45,498 nucleotides of DNA from JAOPZW01 sp036379935 (lineage in GTDB: Bacteria; Actinomycetota; Thermoleophilia; Solirubrobacterales; Solirubrobacteraceae): positions 1-45,498 of the forward strand of contig DASVFT010000010.1 in the NCBI GenBank assembly GCA_036379935.1, written 5' to 3'. Below are positions 15,952 through 23,806 of the stretch, in pieces. The notes under the pieces were generated by a model. That model ran no database searches, had not been told where the DNA came from, and was given only the letters and a program-made list of their open reading frames with translations. A program made the position numbers and the translations under genes. The number at the start of each line of letters is the position of its first letter. Within the stretch, counting starts at the first letter, position 1.

Positions 15952-16842
15952 GTGACAAGCCGCCTGCAAGATTCGCGTGTGCGCCGGGCCGCGATGCTGC
16001 TGCTCGCGCTGGTCGTGCTCGCGGCCTGTTGGGAGCTCTACAAGCTGGTCATCCCCGAGGGCGGCGTGAAGCTCGGCGACGCGCTGATCCTGCCGCGCAG
16101 CGACGACGCATCGATGCCCCATCTGTCGCAGATCGCCGACGTGTTCGGGCAGAAGGAAGTGGCCGGCGTAGCCGGGGGCGGCACCGTCCTCTCCTCGGTG
16201 GTGTCGTCGCTGTGGTACTCGCTGCGCCTCGCGGCCGCCGGCTTCGCGGTGGGCGTCGTCGTCGGCTTCCTGCTCGCGCTGGCGATGCAGCGTCTGCGAC
16301 TGGTCGAGCGCGCGCTGCTGCCCTACGTCGTCCTCAGCCAGACGGTGCCGCTGATCGCACTCGCGCCCCTGGTCTACGGGTGGAGCGGCAACCTGAGCCT
16401 CTTCGGCCTGGACTGGAAGCCCTGGATGTCCGTGTCGGTCATCGCCGCCTACCTGGCCTTCTTCCCGGTCGCCATCGGCGTCCTGCGCGGCCTGGCCTCG
16501 CCGCCGCCGGTGCAGACCGAGCTGCTTCAGTGCTACGCCGCCTCCTGGTGGCAGACGCTCGTGCGCCTGCGCCTGCCCGCCTCGGTCCCGTACCTGATCC
16601 CAGCCCTCAAGCTGGCGGCCGCCGCGTCGGTGGTGGGCGCGATCGTGGCCGAGATCTCGATCGGGCTGCGCGGCGGCATCGGCCGTCTCATCATCACCTA
16701 CGCGCAGCAGGCCACCGGCGATCCGGCGCGCGTCTACGCACCGATCCTCGGCGCCGCGCTCATGGGGCTGGTGGCCGTCGGCCTGGTCTCGCTGCTCGAC
16801 GTGGCGCTGCGCCGCTACCACCCGCGCGAGGAGACGGCGTGA
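15952..16842 (+). CDS. ABC transporter permease (NMT1/THI5- or SsuC-type importer), first of two
   Basis: A 296-residue membrane protein of the BPD_transp_1 type with about six transmembrane segments. The start is taken at GTG 15952 because a short basic tail then leads into the first membrane segment (AAMLLLALVVLAACWELYKL); an ATG at 15916 is possible. The coupling loop is 'QCYAASWWQTLVRLRLPASV' (an EAA-like motif, about residues 195-214). A segment of about 35 residues between the first two helices looks periplasmic. The TGA overlaps the GTG of the ATPase gene. With the second permease it probably forms a heterodimeric channel for a small organic solute. Confidence 0.85.
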   Translation: MTSRLQDSRVRRAAMLLLALVVLAACWELYKLVIPEGGVKLGDALILPRSDDASMPHLSQIADVFGQKEVAGVAGGGTVLSSVVSSLWYSLRLAAAGFAVGVVVGFLLALAMQRLRLVERALLPYVVLSQTVPLIALAPLVYGWSGNLSLFGLDWKPWMSVSVIAAYLAFFPVAIGVLRGLASPPPVQTELLQCYAASWWQTLVRLRLPASVPYLIPALKLAAAASVVGAIVAEISIGLRGGIGRLIITYAQQATGDPARVYAPILGAALMGLVAVGLVSLLDVALRRYHPREETA

Positions 16843-17639
16843 GCACCCCCACCGCGCCGGCCGTGACCCTGGAGGGGGTCGGCAAGCGCTTCGGCGAGGG
16901 CCGGGGTGCGACAGAGGCCCTCACTGGGATCGACCTCACCGTCGCGGCGGGCGAGTTCGTCTCGCTGATCGGCCCTTCGGGCTGCGGCAAGTCGACGCTG
17001 CTGCGGATCATCGCCAACCTCATCGAGCCGACGCAGGGCGCGGTGCTCGTCAACGGCAAGCCGGCGCGGCGCGCGCGCCTGGACCAGGACTACGGCATCG
17101 CCTTCCAGCAGGCCGGCCTGCTGGAGTGGCGCACCGTCCAGGGCAACGTCGAGCTGCCGCTGGCCCTGCACGGCCTCGGGCGCACCGAGCGCCGCGAGCA
17201 GGCGCTCGCGCTGCTCGAGCTCGTCGGGCTGGCCGACTTCGCCGATCACCGCCCGAGCCAGCTGTCGGGCGGCATGCAGCAGCGCGTCGCCATCGCCCGT
17301 GCCCTGGCGCGCCGGCCGGCGCTGCTGCTGATGGACGAGCCGTTCGGCGCCCTCGACGAGATGACGCGCGAGCGCATGCAGTCAGAGCTCATCCGGATCT
17401 GCGCCGAGACCAGCGCCGCGGTGGTGTTCGTGACCCACTCGATCCCCGAGGCGGTCTTCCTGTCCCAGCGCGTGGTCGTCATCTCGCCGCGACCCGGGCG
17501 CATCACCGAGATCGTCGACGTCCCGCTCGGGACGCGCGACGAGGACGTCCGCGAGGCCGAGCAGTTCTTCGCCACCATCACCGACGTCCGCGAGGCGCTG
17601 CGCGGCCGCCGCGTGGTCGCCGACGAGGGCCCGCGATGA
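16839..17639 (+). CDS. ABC transporter ATP-binding protein (SsuB/ThiZ-type)
   Basis: A 266-residue ATPase that drives the importer from the cytoplasmic face. It has Walker A 'GPSGCGKST' (45-53), a Q-loop in 'YGIAFQQAGLLEWRTV', the signature 'LSGGMQQRVAIARAL', Walker B 'LLLMDEPFGALDE' and the switch His in 'VVFVTHSIPEA'. These match the nitrate/sulfonate/taurine/HMP-precursor subgroup. The GTG start overlaps the first permease stop, and the TGA overlaps the ATG of the second permease. No regulatory C-terminal domain is seen. Confidence 0.93.
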   Translation: MSTPTAPAVTLEGVGKRFGEGRGATEALTGIDLTVAAGEFVSLIGPSGCGKSTLLRIIANLIEPTQGAVLVNGKPARRARLDQDYGIAFQQAGLLEWRTVQGNVELPLALHGLGRTERREQALALLELVGLADFADHRPSQLSGGMQQRVAIARALARRPALLLMDEPFGALDEMTRERMQSELIRICAETSAAVVFVTHSIPEAVFLSQRVVVISPRPGRITEIVDVPLGTRDEDVREAEQFFATITDVREALRGRRVVADEGPR

Positions 17640-18430
17640 GGACTCAGGCCGTCTGGGCTGGGCGCATCTCCTCGGGCCTCCTGCCGCCCCTGGTCTTCGG
17701 CATCGGCTTCCTGGCGCTCTGGGAGTGGTTCGTCGACGTCCGCCACATCAAGCCCTTCGTCCTGCCCAAGCCCAGCGCCATCTGGGAGCAGGTGCGCCTT
17801 AGCCACGACGCGATCCTGACGGCGGCCTGGACGACCGGCCAGAACGCGCTGGTGGGGCTGGCGCTCGGGCTCGCCGCCGGCCTGCTGGCGGCGCTGCTGG
17901 CCTCCCGCGTGCGCGCGCTGGACGACATGCTCACCCCGCTGGCCGCGGCCATGGCCGCCATCCCGATCGTCGCGCTGACCCCGATCTTCAACACGATGTT
18001 CGCCTCCACCTCGAGCACGCCGCGGCGGCTGATCGTGCTCATCTACGTCTTCTTCCCGATCTTCGTCAACACCCTCCGGGGCCTGCGCCAGATCGAGCCC
18101 GTGCACGCCGAGCTCATGCACAGCTACGCGGCGTCCCCCTGGACGACGACCCGAGTCGTGCGCCTGCCCGGCGCGCTGCCGTTCTTCTTCACCGGCCTGA
18201 AGATCGCCTCGTCGGGCGCGGTGATCGCCGCGATCGTCTCGGAGTACTTCGGCGGGCTCCAGAAGGGCCTGGGCCCAGCCATCACCTCGGCCGCCGCCGC
18301 GTCGGCCTACCCGCGCGCGTGGGCGCTGGTCACCGCCGCGATCGCGCTCGGCCTCGTCTTCTACCTCGCGGCCGCGCTCGCCGAGCGCGTCGCCATGCCG
18401 TGGCAACGACCCCAAGGAGGTCTCTCGTGA
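17636..18430 (+). CDS. ABC transporter permease (NMT1/THI5-type importer), second of two
   Basis: A 264-residue permease with about six membrane segments, beginning 'LLPPLVFGIGFLALWEWF'. The family feature 'FVLPKPSAIWEQV' (about residues 42-54) and the EAA-like coupling loop 'MHSYAASPWTTTRVVRLPGA' (about 162-181) are clear. It differs strongly from the first permease of the operon, so the two probably make a heterodimer, as in ThiX- or RibX-like systems with an extra subunit. Start and stop overlap the neighbouring genes. An AGGAGG ribosome-binding site for the next gene lies inside its 3' end at 18415-18420. Confidence 0.9.
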   Translation: MRTQAVWAGRISSGLLPPLVFGIGFLALWEWFVDVRHIKPFVLPKPSAIWEQVRLSHDAILTAAWTTGQNALVGLALGLAAGLLAALLASRVRALDDMLTPLAAAMAAIPIVALTPIFNTMFASTSSTPRRLIVLIYVFFPIFVNTLRGLRQIEPVHAELMHSYAASPWTTTRVVRLPGALPFFFTGLKIASSGAVIAAIVSEYFGGLQKGLGPAITSAAAASAYPRAWALVTAAIALGLVFYLAAALAERVAMPWQRPQGGLS

Positions 18431-19593
18431 GCACGTTCCTCAGACGCCTGGCCGGTGTGGCCGCGCTGGCCGCATCGCTGCTGGCCATCGCCGCGTGCGG
18501 CGGCAGCGACAACGGCTCCAGCACCACGTCGTCGACCGCCGCCGGCGGCGGCGCGCAGAAGCTGAGCAAGGTCAAGCTCCAGTTGCAGTGGTTCACCCAG
18601 GCTCAGTTCGGGGGCTACTTCGCGGCGCTCGACCAGGGCTACTACAAGGACGCCGGTCTCGACGTCCAGATCCTCGAGGGCGGCACCGACATCGTGCCGC
18701 AGACACAGCTGGCCCAGGGCCAGGCCGACTACGCCATCGCCTGGGTGCCCAAGGCGCTGCAGTCGCGCGAGCAGGGCGCGGGCATCACCGACGTGGGCCA
18801 GGTCTTCCAGCGCTCCGGCACCCTCCAGGTCTCGTTCAAGGACAAGAACATCACGACGGCCGCCAACCTGAAGGGCAAGAAGGTCGGCAACTGGGGCTTC
18901 GGCAACGAGTTCGAGCTCTTCGCCGGCATGACGAAGGCCGGCCTGAACCCGGGCAAGGACGTGACGCTCGCCCAGCAGCAGTTCGACATGCAGGCGCTGC
19001 TGAAGGGCGACATCGACGCCGCCCAGGCCATGATCTACAACGAGTACGCCCAGGTCCTCGAGGCCAAGAACCCGAAGACCGGCAAGCTCTACCAGCCGGG
19101 CGACTTCAACGAGATCAACTGGAACACCGAGGGCACGGCGATGCTCCAGGACGCGATCTGGGCCAACACCGACAAGCTCCAGAGCGACAAGGCCTACCAG
19201 GACCAGACGGTCAAGTTCCTCGAAGCCAGCTTCAAGGGCTGGATCTTCTGCCGCGACAACCCCGAGAAGTGCCGCGACATCGTCGTCGCCCGGGGATCGA
19301 AGCTCGGCGCCAGCCACCAGCTGTGGCAGATGAACGAGATCAACAAGCTCGTCTGGCCCTCGCCGAACGGCATCGGCATCGTTGACAAGAGCGCCTGGGA
19401 CCAGACGGTCAAGATTGCCGAGCAGACCAAGAACGCCGACGGCGACACCGTCCTCAAGAAGGCGCCCGAAGGGCTGGCCTACACCAACGACTACGCCCAG
19501 AAGGCGGTCGACGCGCTCAAGGCGGCCGGCGCCGACACCACCGGCGCGGACTTCAAGCCGATCGAGGTGACGCTGAAGGCGGGCGGCGCGTGA
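18427..19593 (+). CDS. ABC transporter substrate-binding lipoprotein (NMT1/THI5-like)
   Basis: A 388-residue binding protein with a GTG start and a strong AGGAGG site. The signal peptide ends in a lipobox, 'LLAIAAC' with Cys24, so it is anchored on the outer face of the membrane. A Ser/Thr/Gly linker follows. The fold begins 'VKLQLQWFTQAQFGGYFAAL' and continues 'YYKDAGLDVQILEGG', the pattern of NMT1/THI5-like proteins binding pyrimidine, riboflavin-like or amine ligands. 'GNWGFGNEFELFAGM' probably lines the ligand site. The substrate is not determinable: no thiamine or riboflavin genes and no TPP or FMN riboswitch are nearby. The 3' end overlaps the convergent LysR gene by 41 bp. Confidence 0.87.
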   Translation: MSTFLRRLAGVAALAASLLAIAACGGSDNGSSTTSSTAAGGGAQKLSKVKLQLQWFTQAQFGGYFAALDQGYYKDAGLDVQILEGGTDIVPQTQLAQGQADYAIAWVPKALQSREQGAGITDVGQVFQRSGTLQVSFKDKNITTAANLKGKKVGNWGFGNEFELFAGMTKAGLNPGKDVTLAQQQFDMQALLKGDIDAAQAMIYNEYAQVLEAKNPKTGKLYQPGDFNEINWNTEGTAMLQDAIWANTDKLQSDKAYQDQTVKFLEASFKGWIFCRDNPEKCRDIVVARGSKLGASHQLWQMNEINKLVWPSPNGIGIVDKSAWDQTVKIAEQTKNADGDTVLKKAPEGLAYTNDYAQKAVDALKAAGADTTGADFKPIEVTLKAGGA

Positions 19594-20485
19594 TCTGATC
19601 CGCGGCGTTCTCGCTCAGCACGAGGTCGATGAAGGCCCGGGCCGCCGGCGAGTGGTGCCGTCCGGAGCGCGACGCCATGTAGACCGTGTGCGTGAACTCG
19701 GGCTCCTCGAACGGCACCGCCCTGATCGGCGCGCCCGGCAGCTCGGCGTCCGAGCGCGGCAGCACGGCGACGGCGAGGCCGGCCGACACGAGCTCGCGCA
19801 TGCGCGTGACCTCGTTCGTCTCGAACGCCACGCGCGGCGCGTAGCCGGCCCGCGCCGCCGCGTCCTCCAGGCGCCAGCGGATCGTCGCGCCCTTCGGGAA
19901 CGTGACCATGGTCTCCCCCTCGAGCAGCGGCACGCGCAGCCGGCGCCGACGGGCAAGGCGGTGATCGGGCGCGAGGATGGCGACCAGCGGCTCGCTGGAG
20001 ACCGCACGCAGATCCAGCCCCCCGTCGTCGGGCCCGGTCGGCCGGGTGATGAAGGCCAGGTCGATCGCGTCGGCCCGCAGGTCCCCGGCGAGCCTGAGGC
20101 TGAGGTCCTCGCGGACGACCAGATCGACCTCGGGATAGCGACGGTAGAACTCGGCCAGCAGGCTGGAGAGGTCGAGCGAGCCGACCGTGCGCGACGCGCC
20201 GATCGTCAGCCGCCCGGCCCGCACGCCGGCCATCGCGGCGAGATCCTCGGCCGCGACGTCGACCTGCCGCAGGATGCGCCGCGCGTGCTCGACCAGCCGC
20301 TCGCCCGCCTCGGTCATCCCCACCCGGCGCGTCGTGCGGTCGGCCAGCGCCACGCCGAGCTCGGTCTCGAGCTTGGCGATCTGCTGCGAGAGCGCCGGCT
20401 GAGCCACGAGCACGCGCGCGGCGGCACGCGTGAAGCTGCGCTCCTCGGCCAGGGCGACGAGGTATCGGAGCTGCCGCAGATCCAT
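19553..20485 (-). CDS. LysR-family transcriptional regulator
   Basis: A 310-residue regulator. The N-terminal winged helix shows 'LRQLRYLVALAEERSFTRAA' (3-22), 'LVAQPALSQQIAKLETELGV' and 'TEAGERLVEHARRIL'. A two-lobed effector domain follows, with 'LTIGASRTVGSLDLSSLLAEFYRRYPEVDL' split around residue 100-130 and 'LVSAGLAVAVLP'. It is transcribed away from the MFS transporter gene, the usual layout for a LysR protein and its target, so that transporter is the likely regulated gene. The C-terminal tail (QITRRPPSASPRSA) is read antisense to the end of the binding-protein gene. A small ORF and a hairpin lie just upstream of its start. Confidence 0.92.
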   Translation of the reverse strand: MDLRQLRYLVALAEERSFTRAAARVLVAQPALSQQIAKLETELGVALADRTTRRVGMTEAGERLVEHARRILRQVDVAAEDLAAMAGVRAGRLTIGASRTVGSLDLSSLLAEFYRRYPEVDLVVREDLSLRLAGDLRADAIDLAFITRPTGPDDGGLDLRAVSSEPLVAILAPDHRLARRRRLRVPLLEGETMVTFPKGATIRWRLEDAAARAGYAPRVAFETNEVTRMRELVSAGLAVAVLPRSDAELPGAPIRAVPFEEPEFTHTVYMASRSGRHHSPAARAFIDLVLSENAADQITRRPPSASPRSA

Positions 20486-20501
20486 TGATGAATCTTATAA
20501 C

Positions 20502-20549
20502 TCAGTAGGAATACTCGTCTTGGACTTCTAAGTCATCGTCGGCCATCAT
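20502..20549 (-). CDS. 15-codon small ORF upstream of the LysR gene
   Basis: On the - strand, ATG ATG at 20549-20544 opens a peptide MMADDDLEVQDEYSY that ends at TGA 20502-20504, 16 bp before the LysR ATG. An excellent ribosome-binding stretch (GGAGGAGAGGAGG) ends four bases before the first ATG, better than that of most genes here. The ORF uses TTA, GAA, CAA and TAT codons, rare in this G+C-rich window. It is acidic and ends in aromatic residues. It could be a leader peptide for the LysR gene, a very small protein, or chance. No family is recognised. Confidence 0.4.
   Translation of the reverse strand: MMADDDLEVQDEYSY
20523..20534. promoter_or_regulatory. short perfect palindrome between the LysR and MFS genes
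   Basis: GACTT (20523-20527) and AAGTC (20530-20534) form a perfect inverted repeat around CT, within the AT-rich stretch 20486-20535. The stretch also holds TTATAA (20495-20500). This is a plausible LysR or promoter site about 38 bp from the LysR start, but it also lies within the small ORF. Confidence 0.3.
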
Positions 20550-20565
20550 GATCCTCCTCTCCTCC

Positions 20566-20623
20566 CGCGACGCCCCGCTGAACCGGCCTCATATCCCGCC
20601 GGTTCGCCTATCGGGGCGTCGCG
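20566..20623 (-). other. long stable hairpin upstream of the small ORF/LysR gene
   Basis: Outer arms CGCGACGCCCCG (20566-20577) and CGGGGCGTCGCG (20612-20623) pair perfectly over 12 bp. Inner arms AACCGGC (20581-20587) and GCCGGTT (20598-20604) pair over 7 bp around a 10-nt loop, with an asymmetric internal loop (3 and 7 nt). On the - strand the structure would end directly before the small ORF's ribosome-binding site. No T-run follows on either strand, so it is not a classical terminator. A 10-bp palindrome CCGTTAACGG follows at 20625-20634. Confidence 0.55.
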
Positions 20624-20639
20624 ACCGTTAACGGGCGGC

Positions 20640-20729
20640 TTGTGCTCCGTCGTCGAGTACGCCGCCGAGCTGCCGCGCACGCCGAGCGGGAAGCTGCGGC
20701 GCGCGGCGCTGCGCGCCGACGGTCGATAA
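20640..20729 (+). pseudogene. orphan 3' remnant of an acyl-CoA synthetase (ANL) gene
   Basis: Frame +3 from about 20640 to the TAA at 20727-20729 reads VVEYAAELPRTPSGKLRR and then AALRADGR. 'LPRTPSGKLRR' is the C-terminal A10 motif of AMP-forming acyl-CoA synthetases, with the catalytic Lys in SGK. Nothing upstream in any frame resembles the rest of the enzyme of about 500 residues. The sequence turns instead into the hairpin and palindrome ending at 20634. This is best read as a deletion or recombination scar. Confidence 0.65.
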
Positions 20730-20769
20730 AGCCGGACCACCCAGGGAACGGAAAGTTCTATGAGCGGCA

Positions 20770-20805
20770 ACGCGCCACATTGCGCGTGTCGAATATCACG
20801 ATTCG
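20770..20805. promoter_or_regulatory. two adjacent inverted repeats upstream of the MFS gene
   Basis: ACGCGC (20770-20775) and GCGCGT (20782-20787) form one perfect repeat with a 6-nt spacer. CGAAT (20790-20794) and ATTCG (20801-20805) form a second. They stand 44-80 bp before the MFS ATG, in the remainder of the 363-bp LysR-MFS gap, and are candidate regulator sites. Confidence 0.3.
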
Positions 20806-20848
20806 GGTATGGGGCCGCGCACCAACTTCCGGCGGAAAGGGTCTGGGC

Positions 20849-22243
20849 ATGGGGCTGTCGCTGTTGGATCGGGAGAGGACGGTTGCTCCGCGGAACTACA
20901 ACCGCTGGCTGATTCCGCCCGCGGCGCTGGCGGTGCACCTCTGCATCGGCGAGGCGTACGCCTTCAGCGTCTTCAAGAAGCCGCTCGTCGCGCACTTCGA
21001 CACGAAGCTCACGCCGATCGGGATCATCTTCTCCATCGCGATCGTCATGCTCGGGCTCTCGGCCGCCTTCGGCGGTCGCTGGGTCGAGCGCGCCGGCCCG
21101 CGCAAGGCGATGGTGGTCGCCGCCCTGTGCTGGTCCAGCGGCTTCCTCATCGGCGCCCTCGGCGTCGCGACGAAGCAGCTGTGGATCGTCTACCTCGGCT
21201 ACGGCGTGGTCGGCGGCATCGGCCTGGGCATCGGCTACATCTCGCCCGTCTCGACGCTGATCAAGTGGTTCCCCGACCGCCCGGGCATGGCCACCGGCCT
21301 GGCCATCATGGGCTTCGGCGGGGGCGCGATGATCGCCTCCCCGCTGACCAACAAGCTGCTCAGCGTCTACGCCGACCAGCCCCAGGACGCGATCGTCCCC
21401 GCCTTCCTGACGCTCGGCGCCCTCTACTTCGTCGTGATGATGCTCGGCGCCTTCACCGTGCGCGTGCCCGCACCCGACTGGCGCCCGGCGGGCTGGACGC
21501 CTCCCGCGCGCGAGGCCCGCAAGCTCGTCACGAGCAACCAGGTCACGGCGACGAACGCGATCCGCACGCCGCCGTTCTGGCTGCTGTGGGTCGTGCTGTT
21601 CTGCAACGTGACGGCCGGTATCGGGATCCTCGAGCAGGCCTCGCCGATGATCCGCGACTTCTTCCCCAGCGTCACCGCCGCGGCGGCCGCCGGCTACGTC
21701 GGCCTGCTGTCGCTGTGCAACATGACGGGGCGCTTCGTGTGGTCGTCGACCTCGGACATCATCGGCCGGCGGCCGATGTACATGGTCTACCTGGGCGTCG
21801 GCGCGGCGCTGTACTTCCTCGTCGCCTCGACGGGCACGGCGTCGATCGCGCTCTTCGTCGCCCTCACCGGGATCATCCTGAGCTTCTACGGCGGCGGCTT
21901 CGCCACCGTCCCCGCCTACCTCAAGGACCTCTTCGGCACCATCGAGGTGGGCGCCATCCACGGCCGGCTGCTGACCGCGTGGTCGGCGGCGGGCGTGGCC
22001 GGGCCGCTGATCGTCAACGGCCTGGCCGACATGCAGGAGTCCAACGGCAAGTCCGGCGCCGACCTCTACACGCTCTCGCTGTACATCATGGTCGGCGTGC
22101 TCGCGATCGGCTTCATCGCCAACCTGCTCATGCACGCGGTGCCCGACCGCTTCCATGAAGGCGCCGCGCCCACAGACACGCCACGCTTCGCCCCCGACGG
22201 CGAGCCGGCGACCGCCACCGCCACGACCATGGGGAGCCAGTGA
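20849..22243 (+). CDS. MFS transporter, OFA (oxalate/formate antiporter-like) family
   Basis: A 464-residue, roughly 12-helix transporter. I chose ATG 20849 because a GAAAGGG site precedes it and the protein then begins with the usual short tail before 'NRWLIPPAALAVHLCIGEAYAFSVFKKPL', split here as residues about 18-46, a hallmark of the OFA family. 'GGRWVERAGPRKAM' is the cytoplasmic loop 2-3 motif, and 'MTGRFVWSSTSDIIGRRPMY' the equivalent loop of the second half. It would exchange or import a small carboxylate. The stop is fused (TGATG) to a 49-residue membrane protein gene, a companion often found with this family. The divergent LysR gene is a likely regulator. Confidence 0.87.
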   Translation: MGLSLLDRERTVAPRNYNRWLIPPAALAVHLCIGEAYAFSVFKKPLVAHFDTKLTPIGIIFSIAIVMLGLSAAFGGRWVERAGPRKAMVVAALCWSSGFLIGALGVATKQLWIVYLGYGVVGGIGLGIGYISPVSTLIKWFPDRPGMATGLAIMGFGGGAMIASPLTNKLLSVYADQPQDAIVPAFLTLGALYFVVMMLGAFTVRVPAPDWRPAGWTPPAREARKLVTSNQVTATNAIRTPPFWLLWVVLFCNVTAGIGILEQASPMIRDFFPSVTAAAAAGYVGLLSLCNMTGRFVWSSTSDIIGRRPMYMVYLGVGAALYFLVASTGTASIALFVALTGIILSFYGGGFATVPAYLKDLFGTIEVGAIHGRLLTAWSAAGVAGPLIVNGLADMQESNGKSGADLYTLSLYIMVGVLAIGFIANLLMHAVPDRFHEGAAPTDTPRFAPDGEPATATATTMGSQ

Positions 22244-22392
22244 TGCACGACGCTGCCACCGAGGGACACGGACAGATCGAGGACGGCGCCGCCCCGCCGC
22301 TGGCGCTCTTCCTCTGGGCGCTGGTGGTCGGCGGGCTCGGCTACGGCGTGGTGATGACCATCAAGAGCGCCGTGCAGCTGTTCACCGGCTAG
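22243..22392 (+). CDS. MFS transporter small subunit-like membrane peptide
   Basis: A 49-residue protein whose ATG shares its A with the TGA of the MFS gene. It has a hydrophilic N-terminus (MHDAATEGHGQIEDGAAPP), one transmembrane helix (LALFLWALVVGGLGYGVVM) and a short amphipathic end (TIKSAVQLFTG). Such single-helix peptides follow OFA-type transporter genes in many bacteria and are annotated as MFS small subunits, with unproven function. Coupled translation and the conserved layout make this a real gene despite its size. Confidence 0.8.
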   Translation: MHDAATEGHGQIEDGAAPPLALFLWALVVGGLGYGVVMTIKSAVQLFTG

Positions 22393-22451
22393 CCGCCCTC
22401 GCGGCCCGGCGCCCTGAGCCGTCTCGTGGAGCGGATAGGTTGGTGCCCGCC

Positions 22452-23765
22452 ATGAGGCGTCTTGCCCTGATCGCACTGGCCGTGACGATCGTCCTGCCCT
22501 CGGCGGCGCAGGCGCGCTTCTCGGCACCCGAGGTGGTGGCCGAGGCCAGCGGCTTGCACCGTGGCTTCGTCGCGGCGGCGGATGCCGAAGGACGCCTGAC
22601 CGTGGCCACGCGGGCGCCCCGTCTCGGGTTCCCGTCGCGCCCCGGACCTCCGCGGTTGATCGAGCGTCGGCCCGGCGGCACCTGGTCGGAGCTGCCCACG
22701 GTGCCCGGCATCGCCGCCGGTGTCTACGAGACCTCGATCGCCGCGGCGGGCGACGGTGCTCTGGCCCTGGCCTGGTGGGTCGTGGCACGCTCCTCGAGCA
22801 TCCAGGTCGCGGTGCGCAAGCCGGGCGGCACCCTCTCCGAGGCCATCGAGATCGCCGGTGCGGAGGCGGGCGGAGTCGACCACCCGGCGATCGCGGTCGA
22901 CGCGGCCGGTGACGTGCTGGTCGCCTACCAGACGCGGACGACGGCGAGCCACCTGCGGCTCCAAGGGCGCGTCGCGCTGGCCTACCGTCCCGCGGGCAGC
23001 TCGTCGTTCACCGAACCGATCGTCGTGGAGCGCGGGCTGAGCAACCCGCCGGTCGTCGCGTTGGCGCAGGACGGCACCGGCATCGTCGCGTGGACCCGGC
23101 GCCAGACGTTGATGGCGGTCACGGTCGGCAGCGACGGCACCGTCGGCACCCCGATGCGGGTCGCGCGCTCGGTGCTCGGGCGCCCGGTCGTGGCGGCGGG
23201 GCGTGGATCGGCCGCCAGCATCGCCTATCGCGTGAACGAGACCGCGTCGGACGGCAAGCGCCGCCCGGCGCGCATCCGCTACTCGCTGCGCGTGCTCTCG
23301 CGGGCCTCCGCCGGGCCCTTCGCCCGGCCCCGGAGCGTCTTCCGGGGCGCCCAGATCGGGCGCGGCCTCGCGCTCGCGGCCGACGAGCAGGGGCGCGCGA
23401 CGCTGGCGTGGACCGGGGTCGCGGCCGCGACGACGGGTGCCGTCCCGAGCCGAGTCTGGATCGCCGCCGGCCGTGTCGGGCGTTCCTTCGGGCGCCCGCG
23501 AGCCGTCGCTCCCCACGACGACCCGGGCGGGGAGAGCATCGCCGTCGCGGCGCGCAACGGGCACGTGGCGCTCGCGTGGCGGCTGGCGGCGCCGGAGCGG
23601 TCGACCGGCGTGCAGGTGGCGGCGGGACGCTGGAACGAGGGCCTCGAGCCCGAGCTCATACCGACCGACCCGCCCGTGGAGCGGCCCGTGGTGGTGGTGA
23701 CCGGCAGCGGGCATACGAGCGTGCTCTGGCGGGCGGGCAAGCTCTGGGTCAGCTCCGGTCCCTGA
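22452..23765 (+). CDS. secreted protein of unknown function with repeated beta-strand modules
   Basis: A 437-residue protein with a clear signal peptide (MRRLALIALAVTIVLPSAAQA, cut after about residue 21). The mature part has recurring units of the type 'AAAGDGALALAWWV', 'AVDAAGDVLVAYQT', 'ALAQDGTGIVAWTR', 'AADEQGRATLAWTG' and 'VAARNGHVALAWRL', spaced 45-70 residues apart. This suggests a beta-propeller. No catalytic motif is visible. The ATG at 22452 is favoured, though a GTG nine bases earlier is in frame. It stands alone, 59 bp after the small MFS subunit, and converges with moaA. Confidence 0.75.
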   Translation: MRRLALIALAVTIVLPSAAQARFSAPEVVAEASGLHRGFVAAADAEGRLTVATRAPRLGFPSRPGPPRLIERRPGGTWSELPTVPGIAAGVYETSIAAAGDGALALAWWVVARSSSIQVAVRKPGGTLSEAIEIAGAEAGGVDHPAIAVDAAGDVLVAYQTRTTASHLRLQGRVALAYRPAGSSSFTEPIVVERGLSNPPVVALAQDGTGIVAWTRRQTLMAVTVGSDGTVGTPMRVARSVLGRPVVAAGRGSAASIAYRVNETASDGKRRPARIRYSLRVLSRASAGPFARPRSVFRGAQIGRGLALAADEQGRATLAWTGVAAATTGAVPSRVWIAAGRVGRSFGRPRAVAPHDDPGGESIAVAARNGHVALAWRLAAPERSTGVQVAAGRWNEGLEPELIPTDPPVERPVVVVTGSGHTSVLWRAGKLWVSSGP

Positions 23766-23806
23766 GGGTCAGGCGTGGGACGGCGGAGCCGCGTCGCGCC
23801 CGGCCA

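Noticed and set aside
20642..20848. N-terminal extension of the MFS transporter (longer in-frame ORF)
   Set aside because: The extension is Arg-rich, lies over the synthetase remnant in another frame, and ATG 20849 has a good ribosome-binding site and the expected N-terminus.
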